Below are positions 58,274 through 64,000 of a stretch of 64,000 bases of DNA, piece by piece (position 1 is the first letter of the stretch; each line of letters starts with the position of its first letter). Source of the DNA: Drosophila persimilis (taxonomy: Eukaryota; Arthropoda; Insecta; Diptera; Drosophilidae); the NCBI RefSeq assembly GCF_003286085.1, contig NW_020825289.1, positions 7,254,001 to 7,318,000 of the forward strand, given 5' to 3'. The notes beneath the pieces are model-generated. The model had not been told where the DNA came from and ran no database searches. It saw only the letters and a program-made list of their open reading frames with translations. Position numbers and translations under genes: made by a program.

Positions 58274-59082
58274 TCACACAAACGATTCGGAACATATATG
58301 TAGCTGGAAATAAGTACAGGTGACACTAGCTAGAAAAGCAAGCAGGCCAACCGTGTATAGTCGACTGCCCGAACTCTTCGGCTCCGGGTCGCTCTTCGGT
58401 AGAGTACCCTCTTCGAAAAGGCGGACGCAGGATCGGACTGTCTCCTTTAGGATATTGCACTCCGGGGCATCCGGCTGCCAGTATCTTCGAGGACATTCGA
58501 GCATCAGATATATCGCCGCGCACTGAGCGTGGTACATGGAAAAGGGCGAGCAGTCTTTGAAGGGGGCGTTGGATGTAAAGTTGTCCTGACCCAATGTATC
58601 CTGGATATGAGCGGAATAGAGCATAATGAAGTCTGCGTACTTGGTGCCCAGTCGGTCACAGGTTTCGTAGGCCATCTTCAGGGCCACGCCATAGCTGTGG
58701 TATCCGTTGAGGGGACTGTACAGCTTGGTAATCATCATGAACAGCTCTGGCATTTTGAGTTGGAACTTCGTCTCATCGCGTATCCCCCAGTGATTGAAGA
58801 TGCAATCATAACGGCACTGAAAAGGCATCATCCTTTATTATTATTAGCCTAAATGCTTCGGTTATGGCATAACAAAATACTACTTACTGGTCCATAGTCG
58901 TTCAAGTAGGTAGTGCAGTTGGTGCCCACAAAGGCGAACATGCTCAAAATGTTCTTACCGCAGCACCAGTCCAGAGTCTTCGTGTTAAACAGCCTCGAGC
59001 AGTTTCCCATATCCAAGATCTCACCGCGTGCCACAGAAACCAACAGCATTCCCATGCAGCACAAGAGCCACAGAACAGACAT
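58274..59082 (-). CDS. Plus-C odorant-binding protein D with hydrophobic tail
   Basis: Two exons, 58888-59082 and 58274-58816, give 245 residues. The intron that its neighbours have before the CC doublet is missing: the sequence reads straight through NCSRLFNTKTLDWCCGKN. Signal peptide MSVLWLLCCMGMLLVSVARG. Cysteines: NCSR, WCC, NCTT, CRYDC, TC, KDC, QC, LECPRRYW, EC and SC (residue 195). Fifty residues follow the last canonical cysteine, far more than in the other copies. They are a charged stretch (EEGTLPKSDPEPKSSGSR), then a hydrophobic run LYTVGLLAFLASVTCTYF (about 218-235), then QLHICSESFV. This could be a membrane anchor or GPI signal. An unrecognised terminal splice is the alternative, since TTATTTCCAG lies inside the tail. 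Confidence 0.85.
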
Positions 59083-59314
59083 TTTTTTAATTGCGGATCC
59101 TATAACGAATTTTGAAAGCGTCGAAAATATTTTCTATTACTTCGAAATGAAACTATAATCCCAGATATCTGGTTCCGGGGTTTCATTGGGTTAAAGTCTC
59201 CCGCAAAGCTAGTACCATCGCCATCTCCATGTAATCTCTCTGCCTGCCACACGCAACCTTACATTGACTGATCATCCCCTGGAATTAGAACATTCGGTAA
59301 TCGAAGCTGTAGCC

Positions 59315-59987
59315 ATGTGGAGTGTTTGGGTTACCATTTTACTATCAATGCTCTCCTGGACACTTCCTCCCCTCAAGGCAGCCAAATGCAAGGCAGCGCC
59401 CAAGTCTGTTCAGGTAAGTATTTGGGGGAAAGCCCCAGAAGCCAATAACTACATGAGTGCAAACCCTACAGAACGTACAGATCTGTTGTCCCGCTCCCAT
59501 GCCCAAATGGGGCGTCTACAACAGTGAGTGCCGCGACTCCGGACAGCAGCCAAGCGTGAGTATCCGATAGACATCGCATCGCACTAGACTCATACTCATC
59601 CGCCCTTCTGCCATCCCCCAGTGCCGCCTGGCCTGCATATTCAATGCCAGCGCGGCCTTGCAAGGCTTCCGACTGAGGCTCCCCCGAGTGCGACCCATGC
59701 TGGAGCGAGCCTTCAGCCACCACCCCACCATCGATGCCTACGCCGCGAACTTTGGCAACTGCTCCTCGTTGGTGTACAGCAAGTACCAGGAGCTGACCGG
59801 AGTGAGTCGCCAGAGCGATGCCTGCGACAGACACGCCCTCTTCTACAGTCTGTGCGCCTACTTCCGGCTGATGCAACACTGTCCCCCAGGGCTGTGGCAG
59901 CGCAACAATAAGATGTGCCAGGAGGCACGCTCTTACACGAGGAACTGCTTCTGGCCGGCGTTCAAAAGATTCATGAACAACACCTGA
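59315..59987 (+). CDS. Plus-C odorant-binding protein E
   Basis: Three exons, 59315-59413, 59472-59555 and 59622-59987, give 182 residues. The phase-0 introns match proteins B and C. Signal peptide MWSVWVTILLSMLSWTLPPLKA. Plus-C cysteines: KCKA, ICCPAP, ECRD, CRLAC, NCS, DAC, LC, HCPPGLW, MC and NCF. An Arg-rich exon 3 (GFRLRLPRVRPMLERAF) makes it the most basic copy. The stop TGA overlaps AATAAA (59987-59992). It is convergent with the DM4/12 gene to its right, with only 21 bp between stop codons. Confidence 0.9.
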
Positions 59988-60008
59988 ATAAAGTCGCGGA
60001 CAGTGAAC

Positions 60009-61082
60009 TTAGTGGATAGTGCTTTTATTTCCCATCGAGCGGAGTATGGGTTGCGTGATCAGGTCGAGAATACTCTGCTTGCACTCCCTCCTGTAGCTCT
60101 CGCAGCTGCCCCTCTGTCCATCCAGCTCGGCGATATAGTAGCGCTTCGGCAGCGACTCGTAGCGAGAGCTGGTGGGACTGAACATGACGTGGACCAAGCT
60201 GCCCAGCACTCCGTTATGGTTTCCCAGTTGGTAGCTGTTCGCCTCGCAGATCAGCCGCAGAAGGCACTGATCGCCGGAACCGAATCCGTGCCTGGAATCA
60301 CTTTGGATCAGTCTCGGATCTCGTTTTGAGTTTCTCTGGCAGATTACTTACTGCTCGAAGCGGTGGCTGAGTATCTCGTAGAACTTTGAGCGCGAGAGGA
60401 GAGATCTTTCGTGGCGATGTCTGGGCACTGGATCGCCATCACCGTCCAGCGGAAATCCCTCAAAGAAGTCCTTGTAGTCGCCATCATCTTCGTCCTTTGG
60501 TGGCGGGGGTTTCGGCTTGTGTTTGTGCTTACGCTTGTGCTTATGCTTTGGTGGCTTCAGGACAGCTCCTCCTCCGCCACTAGCAGGCTGGTGTAGAGGC
60601 TTCTTCTTCTTTTTCTTGTGATGCGAAGGCTTGTGCTTGTGTCCGGAATGAGAGTTATCGTGGTAGTCCTCATAGTAATCACCAAAGTCTCCTCCGGGCC
60701 CGTGGTGTCCATAGAGACCATCGTAGTCACTCAAAGAATAATTACCATTTGTCCCATTGCCATGTCTCTAAGGGGGAAACAAAATTGGAATGAAACCGCC
60801 ATGTGAATCTTATGTAATCTTACCAGAACGGGCGGCTTGTCTGTCCAAGTTTTTGGCAGGTGATAGCTAACCTCAAAGTTGTACGACAGAAAGACCTTGT
60901 TGTGCAACTCCAGGGGAATAGCAATGGCCACAAAGAGCTGCCAAATCGGATAATGAGAAACGGGGAAGCTTCGAACCGGATTTACAGGCATAACTCACCG
61001 AAGACCCACCCCCAGTATTCCAAACGAAATGAGACTGAATCTCATGGAGTGAGCACAAAATCAAAAGGACTGCCCAGTCCAT
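60009..61082 (-). CDS. DM4/12 family secreted protein 1, Lys/His-rich linker
   Basis: Four exons, 60999-61082, 60824-60937, 60352-60767 and 60009-60291, give 298 residues. A signal-like N-terminus (MDWAVLLILCSLHEIQS) leads to the family block LFVAIAIPLELHNKVFLSYNF in exon 2. Exon 3 encodes a long low-complexity linker full of Lys and His (HKHKPSHHKKKKKK, KHKHKRKHKHKPKPPPPK). An acidic stretch and the basic site RHRHERSLLSRS end it. Exon 4 completes the DM4/12 domain: CLLRLICEAN, NGVLGSLVHVMFSP, YYIAELDG, CESYRREC and SILDLI. DM4/12 proteins are insect-specific, secreted and of unknown function. The basic site before the domain suggests processing. The exon 3/4 boundary lacks the extra intron seen in the two paralogues. 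Confidence 0.88.
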
Positions 61083-61315
61083 CGTTACCTCTACGACGCT
61101 CTGGACAGCAACAGGTGTCTCATCGAACTGAGCCGCAATACCACAACGACTGAGGAATAAACCTTTCTTCTTTCTTCACTTTAAAAGTGATAATCCAATT
61201 ATGAGCTGGTAAAGAACCTTTGGCTTTTTGTTTCTGGCAGCGAAAGTTGCTAATTGAAAAGCGAGAAATACGAATCAGGTCAAACGGTTTGGATCTGCTT
61301 GTATATTTTTTTGTT

Positions 61316-62366
61316 CTACATGTGATGGCCATCAATGCGTTTCAGAATCTCTTCAAAGGGCTCCGATATCAGTTCCAGAACACTCTCCCCGCAGTCCAGA
61401 TGGTAGTAGTGGCAGTTCTCATGCCAGCCATCGTGCTCCGCCTGGTAGTAGCGCAGTGGCAGCTGCTCTGACTCTGAAGTGCTGGGACTGCAATGTTAAC
61501 AGATTCAACTAGATATCTTCACAAGTGACCTTCATCTTACCTAAATAGAACATGTAGTAGGCTGCCCAAAACGCCATTGAGTTCGTTCAGCTCCGCAGCA
61601 CTCGTCTCACAGATCAAGCGTAGCAGACAGGCTTCGCCTTGAAAGCCGCTTCTAAAAGTGGATCTTGGCTCAAGCTGAAATAAATCTTCTGAAATCTTAA
61701 CTTACCTTTGGAGTTTATCTATAAATATGCGATAGATGTTGGAACGTGTAATCAGAGCACGACTTTTACGCTGATTGATGGGAGCCTCAGTGGGATCGTC
61801 CTCCACTTCCTCCTGATCCTCCTCATTGGTGCAGTTCTGGCAGTCACTTTTTATTTTACGAGAAGACTCCACCTCCACTTCTTCCTCTCCTTCCACCTCT
61901 GGCTCCAGCTCTTCTGACTCAATGGGACCGTTTTGCTACAATAGAACCAAGTTCCATTATCATTCTGTTTGTCTGTTTGCCCTAAAGCCAAGAGCTGTTA
62001 ATTGGGGCACAAAAAGTGTGCTAATGTGTCAGCAAATGCGGCATTTTATAGTCTCAAACAAACGCATAATGCACTCACAAATATCGTAAATTTCCCCCAG
62101 TTAGCGGGTAAATTGTAGTTGGCCTCAAAGTTGTAGGACACAAAAACGTTGCGATGAGGCAGCTCCAGGGGTACAGCCAGCGCCGCAAAGATCTAAGGGT
62201 GAAGAACATCCATTTGAGACCATTAATACCACCTATTCATGGATGTACTCACGCCATGGGTACTGGCCGTTGTGAAGGCCACATGCGTGTCGACTAAATC
62301 CAAGACAGTCACAAACAGGGTAACCATCCCCAGAAGAGCCCGGGCTCGCATTGAAAGCATTTTCAT
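61316..62366 (-). CDS. DM4/12 family secreted protein 2, acidic linker
   Basis: Five exons, 62253-62366, 62079-62192, 61706-61935, 61541-61651 and 61316-61487, give 246 residues. A signal anchor-like N-terminus (ARALLGMVTLFVTVLDLVDT) is followed by HVAFTTASTHG and the exon-2 block IFAALAVPLELPHRNVFVSYNFEANYNLP. The exon-3 linker is strongly acidic (EELEPEVEGEEEVEVE). It contains a C-x2-C pair (DCQNCTNEEDQ) and ends in a basic site (NQRKSRALITRS). The DM4/12 domain spans exons 3-5: CLLRLICETS, NGVLGSLLHVLF, YYQAEHDGWHENC and VLELI. Exon 2 (114 bp) is the same length as in protein 1, and exon 4 (111 bp) the same as in protein 3. This points to tandem duplication. Confidence 0.88.
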
Positions 62367-62510
62367 TAACGGGAAACGCACGATAGACCTCCACGGTGTT
62401 CAGTCAGCAACTGAACCGACAATTGGCGCTGCTGGGTACTGGGTACCCAGCACAGCAATTGCTTTGCACCGCGGAGAGAGTGTCCGCTAATTGGATAAGT
62501 AAGCCCCCCA

Positions 62511-62532
62511 CCCAGAGAGAGAGAGAGAGAGA
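62511..62532. repeat. GA dinucleotide repeat
   Basis: About eleven GA/AG units between DM4/12 genes 2 and 3, just downstream of the gene 3 stop and upstream of gene 2. On the gene strand it is a CT run. It could act as a GAGA-factor type site near the gene 2 promoter, which is inference. Confidence 0.8.
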
Positions 62533-62553
62533 CTATTCAGATGGAAGTCAAGT

Positions 62554-63587
62554 TTATTTTCTTCTACGCCCACTTACAATGTCGCTCAGCGTCTGCTCCA
62601 CGGGCACGGAGATCAGGTCCAAGATGTTCGCCTCACAATTGGAGGTGTAGCTGGAGCATTCCTGATGATGTCGACCATCCCACTCGGCCTGGTAAAACTC
62701 ATCGGGAAGATGCTCATCCTTAGAACTGCTTGGACTGCAACACGACAAGGGATAATTGAGTATGGTTTTAAGATTCATTGGGCTTTCAGCCTTACGTGAA
62801 TATGATGTGGATTAGGCTGCCCAAGAAGCCGTTGACTTCGCCCAACTGCGAGGCATTCGTCTCGCATATCATACGCAGCAGACAGGCCTGGGCAGGGTAA
62901 CCCGATCTGGGGAGGGATAGCGATAGCGATCACGATTAGCATTAGAAATATCACAAGATGCTACTGTTCGCACCTTTTCAGCTTGTCCCTTATCATTGAG
63001 TAGAATATGGAGCGACTCATCAACGACAAGGAACGTTTTTCACGTGACGTTGATGTTGATTCCGATTCCGTTGTTGAGTTGCTGCTGGTGTTGCTTTTGG
63101 TTTCCCCATCCTGATCCCTCCGCTCAGTGCAGTTCTGGCAATGCCTGCCGTTGTCCCCACGCCCCGAGGTGGGATATGTCAGATAGGAGTCCTGATAGTC
63201 GCCCATCTAGTAATAGAGTTGGTACATTTTAAACAAAAGACTCACGACACGAACCAGCACTGCCAATACTCACCAGAATAGGCGGATACTTGTAGACATG
63301 CTCTGGCTGGTAGTAATTGAACTCGTAATTGTACGACAAGAACACATTCCGATGCGGCAAGCCTATGGGCAGCGATATAGCCATAAATATCTGCGAAACG
63401 GTAACCGATTTATTAACACAAAAAAAAAACACATGAATTGAGGCTAAATTACCCCATACTCAGAGTTTGTGGTGAATAATAGAGCAGAGCTCACTAATTT
63501 CCAGTGCATTATGGACCACACCAGACACTGCCATTGCGGAAAGTTCAAAGATCTTGTCATAGCATCCGACATCCAATGGCATCTCAT
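62554..63587 (-). CDS. DM4/12 family secreted protein 3, Ser/Thr linker
   Basis: Five exons, 63453-63587, 63274-63390, 62974-63206, 62796-62906 and 62554-62734, give 258 residues. The first in-frame ATG after a stop is at 63587. Later ATGs at 63572, 63560 and 63509 are possible, so the N-terminus is the least certain part. LLFTTNSEYG leads to IFMAISLPIGLPHRNVFLSYNYEFNY. The exon-3 linker has CQNCTERRDQDG, a Ser/Thr/Asn-rich stretch (SNTSSNSTTESESTSTS) and a furin-type site (REKRSLSLMSRS). The domain follows: CLLRMICETN, NGFLGSLIHIIFTPSS, FYQAEWDGRHHQEC and ILDLISVPVEQTL. The stop TAA overlaps an AATAAA signal (62553-62558). Another frame across exon 1 encodes a signal-peptide-like string without an ATG. 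Confidence 0.85.
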
Positions 63588-63794
63588 GTTCGATGCTCGA
63601 CTCTTCAACTTCTAAATTCGACTGGCAGGCCGCGGTGGCCAGAAGCAGCCAAGAAAGGTGCGTGGCCAAGAAGCTGTTAATTAAAATCCAGATAGGGAAT
63701 TTGGGTCACCCCGAATTGGTTTAATTCAGTTCAAACTGTAACCGAACAATCGGACATCCAGTTTACAATCTTTAATTTCTTATGATTACAATAT

Positions 63795-64000
63795 TCAATT
63801 AGTATATCCCAACTCCCTTCGGATTATGTCTAAGTCAGGATCATCCGACGTAGGCGAGCACATACTTTTGGGTCTGCCAACGGGAAACCCTCTCGGAGCG
63901 TGATTCTAAAAATATCTTTCGCTTTAATTGGTTAGCATTCAGATGTTTTATCTGCTAATAACTGCTGGCTTGCTCACGTGTATACGATATACACTCCGCT
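63795..64000 (-). CDS. partial gene at right edge, last two exons
   Basis: On the minus strand a piece of exon (63978-64000) ends at a good donor (ATACAC|GTGAGC). A 72-bp intron follows with acceptor ATTTTTAG, and a last exon (63795-63905) reads NHAPRGFPVGRPKSMCSPTS, then DDPDLDIIRRELGYTN and stop. In this phase-0 join the frame is open through both pieces. The other two frames stop earlier. The ending is acidic then basic, with no family I can name. The 5' part lies outside the window. The splice pair, intron size and open frame support it, but the coding evidence is short. Confidence 0.45.

Noticed and set aside
63460-63667. Frame encoding a signal-like LSWLLLATAACQS over exon 1 of DM4/12 gene 3
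   Set aside because: It has no ATG before the signal-like part and stops before any family motif. The other frame joins by a clean splice to the DM4/12 blocks.

Overview
The window is nuclear DNA from a Drosophila-like fly. Protein genes carry short introns (about 55-140 bp, plus one of 2.8 kb) with GTAAGT/GTGAGT donors, start codons sit in CAAA-type contexts, intergenic DNA is rich in CA/GA/poly-purine simple repeats, and the gene set is insect-specific (Plus-C odorant-binding proteins, DM4/12 proteins, a diuretic hormone 44 receptor). The set fits Muller element C (the 2R arm of D. melanogaster) as I remember it. A LOA/Bilbo-type LINE and strong but not near-identical similarity to remembered melanogaster proteins would suit an obscura-group species, but that is inference.

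Layout. 1-5572: gene-free upstream DNA. 5573-10025 (+): a two-exon gene with a ZAD-like cysteine module and a long Gln/Pro-Arg-Val repeat tract. 10871-11232 (+): a weak small gene with one imperfect zinc finger. 14647-17244 (-): a LARP6-type La-related RNA-binding protein (Achilles). 17245-24337: gene-free. 24338-26214 (-): Sin1, a TORC2 subunit, head to head across 525 bp with a C2H2 zinc-finger gene at 26740-27689 (+). Housekeeping core-promoter motifs lie between them. 27882-38707: a 10.8-kb gene desert. 38708-39907 (-): a pepsin-type aspartic protease. 42067-42930: a 5'-truncated LINE with target-site duplication. 46378-48604 (-): an 11-exon class B GPCR, Dh44-R1. 48605-54739: gene-free.

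54821-63587 is a dense cluster of small secreted-protein genes: five Plus-C odorant-binding proteins in mixed orientation, one unrecognised small acidic secreted protein among them, then three tandem DM4/12-family genes. A partial gene runs off the right edge (63795 to the end).

The OBPs belong to a family associated with ligand transport in extracellular fluids. The DM4/12 proteins share one exon plan but carry linkers of opposite chemistry (basic, acidic, Ser/Thr-rich). Spacing is very tight: two convergent genes have stop codons 21 bp apart, and three genes have a poly(A) signal overlapping the stop codon. I found no clearly new multi-gene system. The best leads are the unrecognised secreted protein, an OBP with a hydrophobic C-terminal tail, the phospho-motif array of the LARP6 protein, and the charge-divergent DM4/12 linkers. 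All exon models were read by eye from splice signals and frame continuity, without transcript data.
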